This document shows positions 56,039-64,000 of a stretch of DNA of 64,000 nucleotides, piece after piece; the first letter of the stretch is position 1, and each line of letters starts with the position of its first letter. The stretch comes from an uncultured Porphyromonadaceae bacterium. Lineage in GTDB: Bacteria > Bacteroidota > Bacteroidia > Bacteroidales > Muribaculaceae. Below the pieces are notes generated by a model, which was not told the DNA's origin, did not search any database, and was given only the letters and a program-made list of their open reading frames with translations. The DNA lies in NCBI GenBank assembly GCA_937892215.1, contig CALAVE010000025.1, positions 1 through 64,000 on the forward strand, in the 5' to 3' direction. The position numbers and the translations under genes were made by a program.

Positions 56039-57607
56039 ATGGCATCAGCAAAAAATCAGACAGTGGGACGCATGTCGCCCCGTCAGAAGATGATAAACCT
56101 GATGTATATCGTCCTGACGGCTATGCTTGCGCTGAATGTCTCGAGCGACGTGCTCAACGGATTCAGCCAAGTGGAGGACGGTCTGTCGCGCTCTAACAGA
56201 ACCATAACAGCCCGAAATTTGGCCTTGTATGCCGACCTGCAGGAGTTCAACAAGGAGAACCCTGAGAAAGGTAAAGTGTGGCTCGACAAGGCTACAGAGG
56301 TGCGTGCCAACACGGATAATCTGTACAACTTCATCGACTCTCTGAAACTGGAGATAGTCCGACTCTCCGACGGTAAGGACGGCGATGTCCACAACATAGT
56401 GAATCAGGACAACCTCGACGCCGCTTCTGAACTGATGCTCGCTCCCGTGGGCGGAAAGGGCGAAGTGCTCCGGCTCAGAATTGACAAGTATCGCAGTTAC
56501 ATCACCTCGTTCATCGACGACAAGGACAAGCGCGCAAATCTGCAGGCGGCTCTATCCACCGCTCCGTTCAAGGGCGAGAGCAAGAAGTGGGAAGAAACCA
56601 TGTTCGAGAATATGCCCACAATCGCAGCCGTGACCTTGCTCTCTAAGTTGCAGAACGATGTTCGCTATGCCGAGGGTGAGGTGCTGAACCAACTGCTCAC
56701 TAACGTTGACCTGGGTGACCTGCGCGTGAATGTGGTGGATGCTTTTGTGCTGCCCGACTCGCGTATCGTGATGCGCGGCACCAAGTATTCGGCTCGCATC
56801 CTCATGGGCGCCGTCGATACCACGGCTCGACCGGTGGTTTACATCAACGGACAGAAACTCGCCAACGACCGCGGACTCTACGAGGTGGGGACCGGAAAGG
56901 CCGGCAACTACGACTATTCCGGCTGGATTGAGGTACTGGGACGCGACGGAACTCTCACCAAGCGTGAGTTCAAGTCGTCATATACAGTAATCGACCCGCT
57001 CGCCACCGTTTCCGCCACCATGATGAATGTGCTCTACGCCGGTATCAATAACCCCATATCCATTGCCGTGCCGGGCGTACCGGAAGGCTCCATCAGCGCA
57101 ACTATGACAAACGGGTCGCTCACCAAGAGCGGAGCCGGCACATGGATTGCACACCCCACACGCGTGGGCGACGAGTGCGTGATTTCGGTTACGGCCGAAA
57201 TGAGCGGACAGCGCGTGAACGTGGGCGGTACCACCTTCCGTGTGCGTAAGTTGCCCGACCCGATGCCTTACATCGCTTACAAGGACGACAAGGGCGCAGT
57301 GAACCGCTACAAGGGCGGCAAGGGCTTCTCCAAGGCTATCCTGCTCAACGCACGTGGTGTGGATGCGGCTATCGACGACGACATCCTGAACATCGAGTAC
57401 AAGGTGCTCAGTTTCGAAACCGTGTTCTTCGACTCAATGGGGAACGCCATTCCCGAGGTGTCGAACGGTGCTAACTTCTCTGAACGCCAGCTCACGGCCA
57501 TTCGCCGACTCTCGCGCGGAAAACGCTTCTACATCTCGCGTGTGAAAGCAACCGGCCCCGACGGCATACAGCGCGACCTCGCGCCTATGGAGGTGATTAT
57601 CAACTAA
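56039..57607 (+). CDS. porM: Type IX secretion motor protein PorM (GldM)
   Basis: The 522-residue protein has a short cytoplasmic start with the conserved SPRQKMINLMYIVLTAML, one membrane helix (about 20-36), and four periplasmic domains. The N-terminal domain is helical; the rest is Ig-like beta, ending in EVIIN. The dimer spans the periplasm, rotating with PorL and contacting the PorK/N ring. Arg15 in SPRQK corresponds to the Arg that pairs with the GldL glutamate. Length matches PorM (about 516). It starts nine bases after porL. Confidence 0.95.
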   Translation: MASAKNQTVGRMSPRQKMINLMYIVLTAMLALNVSSDVLNGFSQVEDGLSRSNRTITARNLALYADLQEFNKENPEKGKVWLDKATEVRANTDNLYNFIDSLKLEIVRLSDGKDGDVHNIVNQDNLDAASELMLAPVGGKGEVLRLRIDKYRSYITSFIDDKDKRANLQAALSTAPFKGESKKWEETMFENMPTIAAVTLLSKLQNDVRYAEGEVLNQLLTNVDLGDLRVNVVDAFVLPDSRIVMRGTKYSARILMGAVDTTARPVVYINGQKLANDRGLYEVGTGKAGNYDYSGWIEVLGRDGTLTKREFKSSYTVIDPLATVSATMMNVLYAGINNPISIAVPGVPEGSISATMTNGSLTKSGAGTWIAHPTRVGDECVISVTAEMSGQRVNVGGTTFRVRKLPDPMPYIAYKDDKGAVNRYKGGKGFSKAILLNARGVDAAIDDDILNIEYKVLSFETVFFDSMGNAIPEVSNGANFSERQLTAIRRLSRGKRFYISRVKATGPDGIQRDLAPMEVIIN

Positions 57608-57676
57608 TAACGTGGCTGCCCACGATTAAAACAAGAATAAAAACTTGAGAGCGAAAACGCTAATAAATAAGTGACT

Positions 57677-58810
57677 ATGAAAGTGATAAGAATAATATCT
57701 GTTGCGCTTGTGGTGATTCTCACCGCCGGATTGGCTCAGGCCCAAGTGGTGAAGAAGAGCGATAAGGATAGCAAGAAGAAGAGCGAAAGTTCGGTGCAGA
57801 TAACCGACCGTCAGCAAGCGTTTTTTGAGCAGCGTGAGCCCAGCGATGCCGACCTGCAGTGGACCAAGGTGGTCTACCGCAGCCTCGACCTCACCAAGGG
57901 GAAGAATCCGGCCCTCTATTACCCTGAGGAACCTAATGCCGACGGCGAGGACCTGTTCTTCATCATCATGCGCCTGCTTGCCAACGACGAGATTTCTGCC
58001 TACGAATATCTCGACGGTCGCGAAATGTTTACCGATGACTTCAAAATCAAGGTGAAAGAAATGCTTGAGCGCTTCCACATCTATCACACCGAAGCGAAGG
58101 GCAGCAACGAGAAGCACCCCAAGTTCGCCATTGAGAATTCCGACATCCCCGCTAACGAGATTCTCAGTTACTACATAATTGAGAAGTGGGAGTTCGACAC
58201 GCGCAGCAACGCCATGAAGGCGCGCGTTGACGCTATCTGCCCCGTGCTACACCGCACCGACGAGTTCGGCGGTGAAGCCGTCAAGTACCCCATGTTCTGG
58301 GTGAAACTCAACGACATTCGCCCATGGATGGCTCAGCAGTACGTCTTCACCGACGATGACAACAACCTGCCGCGCTACAACCTCGACGACTTCTTCAAAC
58401 TGAATATGTACACCGGCGACATCTACAAGGTGAAAAACCTGCGTAATCTATCGCTCGTGCAGATGTACCCCGACCCCGACGAACTGAAGATGGCTCAGGA
58501 CAGCATTGAGAAACGCCTGCGCGCTTTCGACAAGAACCTCTGGGTTCCCACTCGTGAAGAACTTCAGGCTCAAAAAGAGGCCCGTGAAAAAGCCCTTGCC
58601 GAGGCCGAAGGTGAGTCAGAGGAGGCCGATGGCGAAAAGGCTGAGGAAGCGAAGACCGTGAAGAAGAGCAAGGCGAAAGAGAAGGAGCGCACCACTACCA
58701 CAAAGCGTGGGGCAAAGAGTGGCAAAAATAATAAGATAAAACAGCGCAAAGCTAAGAACACCGGTTCCAATACGGCAGTACGCTCGGTGCGTAGCCGAAA
58801 GGGACGATAA
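57677..58810 (+). CDS. porN: Type IX secretion ring protein PorN (GldN)
   Basis: The 377-residue protein has a signal peptide (KVIRIISVALVVILTAGLAQA) and the PorN core: WTKVVYRSLDL, ALYYPEE, DIYKVKNLRNLSLVQMY. It binds PorK to form the periplasmic ring. The C-terminus adds a charged tail of about 80 residues: an Ala/Glu-rich helix (about 290-325), then a Lys/Arg/Thr-rich end (KAKEKERTTTTKRG) reaching the stop. The ATG at 57677 is chosen over a GTG two codons upstream. Confidence 0.93.
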   Translation: MKVIRIISVALVVILTAGLAQAQVVKKSDKDSKKKSESSVQITDRQQAFFEQREPSDADLQWTKVVYRSLDLTKGKNPALYYPEEPNADGEDLFFIIMRLLANDEISAYEYLDGREMFTDDFKIKVKEMLERFHIYHTEAKGSNEKHPKFAIENSDIPANEILSYYIIEKWEFDTRSNAMKARVDAICPVLHRTDEFGGEAVKYPMFWVKLNDIRPWMAQQYVFTDDDNNLPRYNLDDFFKLNMYTGDIYKVKNLRNLSLVQMYPDPDELKMAQDSIEKRLRAFDKNLWVPTREELQAQKEAREKALAEAEGESEEADGEKAEEAKTVKKSKAKEKERTTTTKRGAKSGKNNKIKQRKAKNTGSNTAVRSVRSRKGR

Positions 58811-58879
58811 GCATGAACTGATACAGATTGCTTCAACCCGTTTCGGGTTCAATAAGAGATAATGCAATTTAATGTGATG

Positions 58880-58922
58880 ATGCCGCTGCAGACGTGTGAA
58901 CGCCCGAGCGGCATTATTCTTT
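58880..58922 (+). terminator. Terminator of the por operon
   Basis: ATGCCGCT (58880-58887) pairs with AGCGGCAT (58907-58914), followed by TATTCTTTC. A smaller hairpin, AACCCG-TTT-CGGGTT, precedes it by about 35 bases. The gap to gdhA otherwise holds only the gdhA promoter element. Confidence 0.75.
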
Positions 58923-58996
58923 CACCACACCGTCATGCGTAGCCTAACATTTCCGCTAATTTGCTTCAGATGTGCGCAAGTTTGAGGAAAAAACAT

Positions 58997-59004
58997 TAAT
59001 TTTG
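58997..59004 (+). promoter_or_regulatory. -7 element TAATTTTG of gdhA
   Basis: An exact TAnnTTTG match 51 bases before gdhA. The nearest TTG lies only 12 bases upstream, so the -33 element is not canonical. Confidence 0.5.
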
Positions 59005-59055
59005 CAGCCGAAACAGAATTTTGAACAAGAGAAAAACACTAAAATAGTAACACAC

Positions 59056-60396
59056 ATGAATGCGAAGAAATTTATTGAAGACTTAAAGCGACGTTTCCCC
59101 AACGAGCCTGAGTATCACCAGGCTGTGGAAGAAGTGCTCATGACTATTGAAGATGAGTATAACAAACATCCCGAGTTTGAAGAGGAGAACCTGATTGAGC
59201 GCCTCTGCATCCCCGACAGGGTGTATCAGTTCCGTGTCACTTGGACCGACGACGAGGGCCACGTGCGCACCAATATGGGCTACAGAATTCAGCATAACAA
59301 CGCCATTGGTCCATACAAGGGTGGAATCCGCTTCCACTCGTCGGTGAATCTGGGTATCCTCAAGTTCCTGGCCTTTGAGCAGACGTTCAAGAACTCTCTC
59401 ACCACGCTGCCTATGGGCGGTGGCAAGGGCGGTAGCGACTTCTCGCCGCGTGGCAAGTCGCGCGCCGAGGTGATGCGATTCTGCCAGGCGTTTATGCAGG
59501 AACTCACGCGCCACATCGGCCCCGACGTTGACGTGCCTGCAGGCGACATAGGCGTTGGCGGACGCGAAGTGGGCTATATGTTCGGAATGTACAAGAAACT
59601 TACGCACGAGTTCTCGGGCGTGTTCACCGGAAAGGGTAAGGAGTTCGGCGGCTCGCGCATTCGTCCGGAGGCCACCGGTTACGGTAACGTCTATTTCCTC
59701 CAGGAAATGCTCAAGACTCGCGGCGAGAGCCTGGCCGGCAAGCGTGTGCTCATCAGCGGAGCCGGAAACGTGGCGCAGTACACCGCCGAGAAACTCATTC
59801 AACTCGGAGCTAAGGTGATGACTATGAGCGACTCCGACGGCTACGTCTATGACCCCGACGGTATAGACCGCGCCAAACTCGACTACATCATGGAATTGAA
59901 GAACATCTATCGCGGACGTATGTGGGAATATGTGGAGCGTTATCCCACAGCCAAGTATGTGGGCGACGGAGCCAAGCCCTGGTACGAGAAAGCCGACATC
60001 GCCATGCCGTCGGCTACACAGAACGAACTTAACGAGGATGCCGCTAAGGCTCTTGTGGCTAACGGCGTGATTGCCGTGAGCGAGGGTGCAAACATGCCTT
60101 CCACTCCGGGTGCTATCCGCGTTTTCCAAGCCGCCAAGATTCTCTACGCTCCCGGTAAGGCCGCCAATGCGGGCGGCGTGAGCGTTTCCGGACTGGAGAT
60201 GAGCCAGAATTCTGAACGGCTCAGCTGGTCGTCGGAAGAGGTGGATGCGAAACTTCACTCCATTATGGAGAACATCCACGAAAACTGCGTGAAATACGGC
60301 ACCGAGCCTGATGGTTACGTGAATTACGTGAAGGGTGCCAATGTGGCCGGATTCATGAAGGTGGCGCGTGCCATGATGGCTCAGGGCGTGCTCTGA
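59056..60396 (+). CDS. gdhA: Glutamate dehydrogenase, hexameric NADP-type
   Basis: The 446-residue enzyme interconverts 2-oxoglutarate plus ammonia and glutamate, the main ammonia-assimilation route in Bacteroidales. The glutamate-binding region has GPYKGGIRFH and LPMGGGKGGSDF (Lys124). The catalytic Asp lies in DVPAGDIGVGGREVGYM. The Rossmann domain has ISGAGNVAQYTAEKL. Length matches the 445-450-residue NADP type. The start at 59056 is the standard one (MNAKKFIEDLKRRFP); an upstream in-frame start adds 28 implausible residues. Confidence 0.96.
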   Translation: MNAKKFIEDLKRRFPNEPEYHQAVEEVLMTIEDEYNKHPEFEEENLIERLCIPDRVYQFRVTWTDDEGHVRTNMGYRIQHNNAIGPYKGGIRFHSSVNLGILKFLAFEQTFKNSLTTLPMGGGKGGSDFSPRGKSRAEVMRFCQAFMQELTRHIGPDVDVPAGDIGVGGREVGYMFGMYKKLTHEFSGVFTGKGKEFGGSRIRPEATGYGNVYFLQEMLKTRGESLAGKRVLISGAGNVAQYTAEKLIQLGAKVMTMSDSDGYVYDPDGIDRAKLDYIMELKNIYRGRMWEYVERYPTAKYVGDGAKPWYEKADIAMPSATQNELNEDAAKALVANGVIAVSEGANMPSTPGAIRVFQAAKILYAPGKAANAGGVSVSGLEMSQNSERLSWSSEEVDAKLHSIMENIHENCVKYGTEPDGYVNYVKGANVAGFMKVARAMMAQGVL

Positions 60397-60436
60397 CACC
60401 GCATTGCAACTCCCTGACTTGATAATGTGATAACGA

Positions 60437-60468
60437 AGCGGGTGGCTCTCAACTGAGAACCACCCGCT
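60437..60468. terminator. Bidirectional terminator between gdhA and pnp
   Basis: AGCGGGTGG (60437-60445) pairs perfectly with CCACCCGCT (60460-60468), with TCTC/GAGA extending the stem inside. GAATATTATTGTT follows on the plus strand. It separates convergent genes. Confidence 0.8.
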
Positions 60469-60513
60469 GAATATTATTGTTGACTTGGGCCGTAACCCTG
60501 TCAAAACTCTCCG

Positions 60514-62823
60514 TTAGTCTATGACGTTGCTGGCATTGTCGGGTCGCTGATTGCGGTCTGCGTTGTGTCGGGAGCCGCGGTTGTCGTTGTGACGAGGGCC
60601 GCGATTGCCACCGTTGCCACCATTTCCGCCGCGATTGTTGCCGCCACGGTTGTTACCACCATTGTTGCGCGGACCGCGGTTTTCACGCTTGCGCTCCTCG
60701 TAGCCTTCGGGCTTCTCTTGCAGCGCGCGCATCGAGAGGCGGAACTTGCCGGTCTTGTTGTCTATCTCAATGAGTTTCACTGTCACCACGTCGCCTTCGT
60801 GCAGGCCGCTGGCTTCCATGTTCTCCAGGCGGTCCCAACTGATTTCGCTGATATGAAGCAGACCGTCGCGGCCGGGCATGAACTCAACGAATGCGCCGAA
60901 CTCCAGGATGGAGCGTACGGGCCCGGTGTAAATCTGGCCTTCTTCAGGAACAGCCACGATTTGCTTGATGCGTGCCACGGCGGCTTCGATAGCCTCCTTG
61001 TTGGCTGCAGCGATTTCAATTTCTCCCTTGCCGTCTATTTCGTCGATGGTGATCGTGGTTCCTGTCTCTTCCTGAAGCCCTTGGATGACTTCTCCGCCCT
61101 TACCGATGATAGCACCGATGAATTCCTTATCTACTGTCATGGAAACAATGCGTGGAACGTGTGGCTTGTAATCCTCGCGCGGAGTCGGGATGGTCTCGTT
61201 GATGATGTTCAGGATGTGCAGGCGTCCTTCCTTAGCCTGTTGCAGAGCCTGCTCCAGAATTTCGTAGGGCAGACCGTCGCACTTGATGTCCATCTGAGTG
61301 GCTGTGATACCGTTCACGGTACCGGTCACCTTGAAGTCCATGTCGCCCAGGTGGTCTTCGTCGCCCAGAATGTCGCTCAGCACGGCGTGCTTCACGTTAC
61401 CCTCGTCGGTGATGAGTCCCATGGCGATTCCCGCCACCGGACGTTTCATCTTCACACCGGCGTCGAGCAGTGCAAGGCAGCCGCCGCACACTGTGGCCAT
61501 CGACGATGAACCGTTGCTCTCCAGAATGTCCGATACTATGCGCACTGTGTAAGGGAAGTCCTCGGTGGGCAGCATGCGCTTCAGGGCGCGATGTGCCAGG
61601 TTGCCGTGGCCTATCTCGCGACGGCTCAGACCGCGCGGGGCCTTAGCCTCGCCTGTGGCGAATCCGGGGAAGTTGTAGTGAAGCAGGAAACGCTCGTCGT
61701 GGCGGTCCAGCACATCGTCCACCAGTTTCTCGTCGAGCTTGGTGCCCAGCGTCACTGTTGCCAGAGCCTGTGTCTCACCGCGGGTAAACACTGCCGAACC
61801 GTGAGGGCCGGGCAGATAGTCGGTCTCGCACCAGATGGGGCGAATCTCGTTGGTCTTGCGGCCGTCCAGACGGATGTGCTCATCCAGGATGCAACGGCGC
61901 ACTGCGTCGCGCTGCACGTCGTGGAAGTAGCGGTCCACCATCAGGGTCTTCTCTTCACGCTCCTCTTCGGGTATTGTCTCCATGAAGTCGTCGTGTATCT
62001 TCTGGAACGAGTCGTTGCGCCACTGCTTGTCGGCACAGCCGGCCTTAGCCACTGCGTAGCACTTGTCGTAGCACTCTTTGCGCAGACGCTCCTTGATTTC
62101 CTCGTCGTCGGTCTCGTGGCAGTATTCGCGCTTGGTCACGCCCAGCTCGGCGGCCAGTTCCTTCTGTGCCACGCACATCGGCTTGATGGCCTCGTGTGCC
62201 GCCTTCAGCGCCGCTATCAGCTCGTCTTCGCTGCACTCGTCCATTTCGCCTTCCACCATCATGATGTTGTCGTAAGTAGCACCTACCATCAGTTCCATGT
62301 CGGCGTCCTTAATCTGCTCAAATGTGGGGTTAATCACGAATTCTCCGTTGATGCGAGCCACGCGAACTTCGGCTATGGGCTCCTCAAACGGAATGTCACT
62401 CACTGCTATGGCTGCCGATGCGGCAAGGCCCGCAAGTGCGTCGGGGGCATCCACGCCGTCGCTCGAGAACATGATGATGTGAACGATGGTGTTTGCGTGG
62501 TAGTTCGACGGGAACAGCGGCCTCAGCACGCGGTCCACAAGGCGGGCGGTCAGCACTTCTGAGTCGCTGGCGCGGCCTTCCCTCTTGGTGAACCCTCCGG
62601 GGTATCTGCCAAATGCAGAATATTTTTCTTTGTACTCAACTTGAAGCGGCATAAAATCTGCCCCTTCTTCGGCTTCCTTGGCGGAAACCACTGTCGCCAG
62701 CAACATCGTGTTGTTAAAGCGCAGTTCAACAGCTCCATCGGCTTGCTTGGCAAGCTTTCCAGTTTCAAGGGTGATCACTCGTCCGTCACCCAGTACGATG
62801 GTTTTTTTAGTAGGTGTTAACAT
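60514..62823 (-). CDS. pnp: Polynucleotide phosphorylase
   Basis: The 769-residue 3'-5' exoribonuclease degrades RNA with phosphate. It has two RNase PH domains (first about 10-145, with GRYPGGFTKREGR; second about 325-540, with GPHGSAVFTRGETQALATVTLG). A KH domain (EFIGAIIGKGGEVIQGLQEETG) and an S1 domain (GPVRSILEFGAFVEFMPGRDGLLHISEI) follow. An RGG/Asn-rich disordered tail of about 60 residues extends beyond the E. coli length (711), probably for RNA binding. Confidence 0.97.
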   Translation of the reverse strand: MLTPTKKTIVLGDGRVITLETGKLAKQADGAVELRFNNTMLLATVVSAKEAEEGADFMPLQVEYKEKYSAFGRYPGGFTKREGRASDSEVLTARLVDRVLRPLFPSNYHANTIVHIIMFSSDGVDAPDALAGLAASAAIAVSDIPFEEPIAEVRVARINGEFVINPTFEQIKDADMELMVGATYDNIMMVEGEMDECSEDELIAALKAAHEAIKPMCVAQKELAAELGVTKREYCHETDDEEIKERLRKECYDKCYAVAKAGCADKQWRNDSFQKIHDDFMETIPEEEREEKTLMVDRYFHDVQRDAVRRCILDEHIRLDGRKTNEIRPIWCETDYLPGPHGSAVFTRGETQALATVTLGTKLDEKLVDDVLDRHDERFLLHYNFPGFATGEAKAPRGLSRREIGHGNLAHRALKRMLPTEDFPYTVRIVSDILESNGSSSMATVCGGCLALLDAGVKMKRPVAGIAMGLITDEGNVKHAVLSDILGDEDHLGDMDFKVTGTVNGITATQMDIKCDGLPYEILEQALQQAKEGRLHILNIINETIPTPREDYKPHVPRIVSMTVDKEFIGAIIGKGGEVIQGLQEETGTTITIDEIDGKGEIEIAAANKEAIEAAVARIKQIVAVPEEGQIYTGPVRSILEFGAFVEFMPGRDGLLHISEISWDRLENMEASGLHEGDVVTVKLIEIDNKTGKFRLSMRALQEKPEGYEERKRENRGPRNNGGNNRGGNNRGGNGGNGGNRGPRHNDNRGSRHNADRNQRPDNASNVID

Positions 62824-62853
62824 ATAATTTTTTAATAGTTCGTAAAATTAGCG

Positions 62854-62883
62854 CAAAGGTAGTGAAAAAGTTGCGAGTAACAA
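62854..62883 (-). promoter_or_regulatory. Promoter of pnp
   Basis: On the minus strand TTG (62881-62883), a 19-base spacer and TACCTTTG (62854-62861) match the consensus, about 30 bases before the start codon. Confidence 0.7.
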
Positions 62884-62999
62884 GCACTTAAAGTGTGAAT
62901 TGTTACTAAATTCACCTTCTCTTCCTGCAAATCTGTCTTTTTCTGTACGCATTCGTAAGTTTACTGACGCCTTTTCGTGGTTTTTTGCCGAAAAGTCAT

Positions 63000-63007
63000 T
63001 AACTTTG
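63000..63007 (+). promoter_or_regulatory. -7 element TAACTTTG of argS
   Basis: An exact TAnnTTTG match 33 bases before argS. The closest TTG is 12 bases upstream, so the -33 part is not canonical. Confidence 0.5.
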
Positions 63008-63039
63008 CATATTCTGTAAATGAAAACAATAAAAGAGTT

Positions 63040-64000
63040 ATGTCTATTGAGAAAATATTAGCGAATGCCACGGCCCATGCCGTACGCGATTTGTATGGTG
63101 CGGAATTTGATGCCCAAAAGATTGAGCCTCAGCCCACCAGAAAGGAATTTGAGGGTAACGAGACCATTGTTGTGTTCCCGTTCTTGAGGGCTTCACGAAA
63201 GGCCCCTGAAGCCACCGCGCGGGAGATAGGGGAGCACCTGCTGGCACACTGCCCGGCAGTGGAGAAATTTAATGTGATTAAGGGCTTCCTTAACATCACC
63301 ATAAAGGCAACGTACTGGGGCGATGTGCTTCAGGCCATCGACGCCAACCCCGACTACGGATTCAAGCCCGTTACGCCCGAGAGCCCGCTGGTCATGATTG
63401 AGTACTCGTCGCCTAACACTAACAAGCCTCTGCACCTGGGCCACGTGCGTAACAACCTGCTGGGGTTCAGCCTCGCGCGTATCACCCAGGCTAATGGTAA
63501 CAAGGTGGTTAAAACCAATATCGTGAACGACCGTGGCATTCACATCTGCAAGTCCATGCTCGCATGGCAGAAGTGGGGCAACGGTGTCACTCCGGAAAAC
63601 TCCGGCAAGAAGGGCGACCACCTTATCGGTGACTTCTACGTCCTCTTCGACAAGAACTACAAGGCCGAACTGCACCAACTCATGGATAGCGGCCTGAGCG
63701 AGGAAGAGGCCGAGAAGCAGTCTTCGCTCATGCGGGAGGCGCGCGCCATGCTCAAGAAATGGGAAGACGGCGACGAGCAGGTGCGCTCGCTTTGGCGCAT
63801 GATGAACAGTTGGGTCTATGCCGGATTCGACGAGACCTACAAGCGTCTGGGTGTGAGTTTCGACAAGATTTACTACGAGAGCGAGACTTATCTCGAAGGC
63901 AAGCAGAAGGTGCTCGAAGGCCTTGATAAAGGGCTGTTCTATCGCAAGGACGACGGCTCGGTTTGGGCCGACCTTACCGACGCCGGGCTCGACCACAAGT
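63040..64000 (+). CDS. argS: Arginyl-tRNA synthetase, 5' part (runs off the window)
   Basis: The 320 codons present encode the N-terminal additional domain (about 1-110) and the start of the class I catalytic domain. The HIGH motif is His132-Leu-Gly-His135 (NKPLHLGHVRNN), preceded by the ArgS signature MIEYSSPNTNKP. It charges tRNA-Arg. The frame is open to the window edge, and the full protein would be near 600 residues. It has no in-window stop. It starts divergently from pnp. Confidence 0.96.
   Translation, partial: MSIEKILANATAHAVRDLYGAEFDAQKIEPQPTRKEFEGNETIVVFPFLRASRKAPEATAREIGEHLLAHCPAVEKFNVIKGFLNITIKATYWGDVLQAIDANPDYGFKPVTPESPLVMIEYSSPNTNKPLHLGHVRNNLLGFSLARITQANGNKVVKTNIVNDRGIHICKSMLAWQKWGNGVTPENSGKKGDHLIGDFYVLFDKNYKAELHQLMDSGLSEEEAEKQSSLMREARAMLKKWEDGDEQVRSLWRMMNSWVYAGFDETYKRLGVSFDKIYYESETYLEGKQKVLEGLDKGLFYRKDDGSVWADLTDAGLDHK

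Noticed and set aside
58972..59055. Upstream start for gdhA
   Set aside because: It would place the TAATTTTG promoter element inside the coding region and add residues not found in the family.

Overview
The window is chromosomal DNA from a Bacteroidota, most likely order Bacteroidales. Four signs support this. Nearly every transcription unit is preceded by the Bacteroidota vegetative promoter (a TTG at -33, 19-20 bases, then TAnnTTTG), and Shine-Dalgarno sequences are mostly absent. Type IX secretion genes (porQ, porT, porP-K-L-M-N) are present. FeoA is fused to FeoB, and there are a GH97/GH77/GH13 starch cluster and a fumarate reductase in C-A-B order. Prevotella-like and Muribaculaceae-like relatives both fit; I cannot name the genus from sequence alone.

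Layout. 0-7.4 kb: a secreted tricorn-like protease, a DUF975 membrane protein behind a near-perfect sigma-54 promoter, tRNA-Leu(UAA), an acyltransferase-porQ pair and a TonB-type protein. 7.6-19.5 kb: an alpha-glucan operon (MFS transporter, MalQ with CBM20, GH97, type I pullulanase, SusA-like GH13, CstA). It has periplasmic hydrolases, an inner-membrane importer and a cytosolic glucanotransferase, but no SusC/SusD. 19.5-20.8 kb: a decayed RAYT/IS200-like transposase, REP-like hairpins, and a minus-strand transcription unit with its own promoter and terminator but no convincing ORF, which I call a candidate small RNA. 20.8-25.5 kb: feoAB, and a ribokinase-sugar transporter pair. 25.5-36.4 kb: dapF, a MalY/PatB aminotransferase, frdCAB, a large unclassified secreted protein and miaB.

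36.4-48.4 kb is a surface-polysaccharide locus: five glycosyltransferases, Wzx-type flippase, Wzy-type polymerase, Wzc-type tyrosine kinase and Wza-type export lipoprotein. It runs directly into three tandem acyltransferase-3 genes (48.4-51.6 kb) and then the type IX core porT-porP-porK-porL-porM-porN (51.8-58.8 kb). The end holds gdhA, pnp and the 5' part of argS.

The most interesting points are: the repeated pairing of acyltransferase-3 genes with type IX secretion genes (porQ at one place, three copies before porT at another) beside a polysaccharide locus, which suggests a modified surface glycan for anchoring secreted cargo; the small RNA candidate; the sigma-54 promoter; a 35-base leader element shared by two distant secreted-enzyme genes; and the 1070-residue secreted protein with a possible glycosidase plan. 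Functions come from motif recognition; no database search was run.
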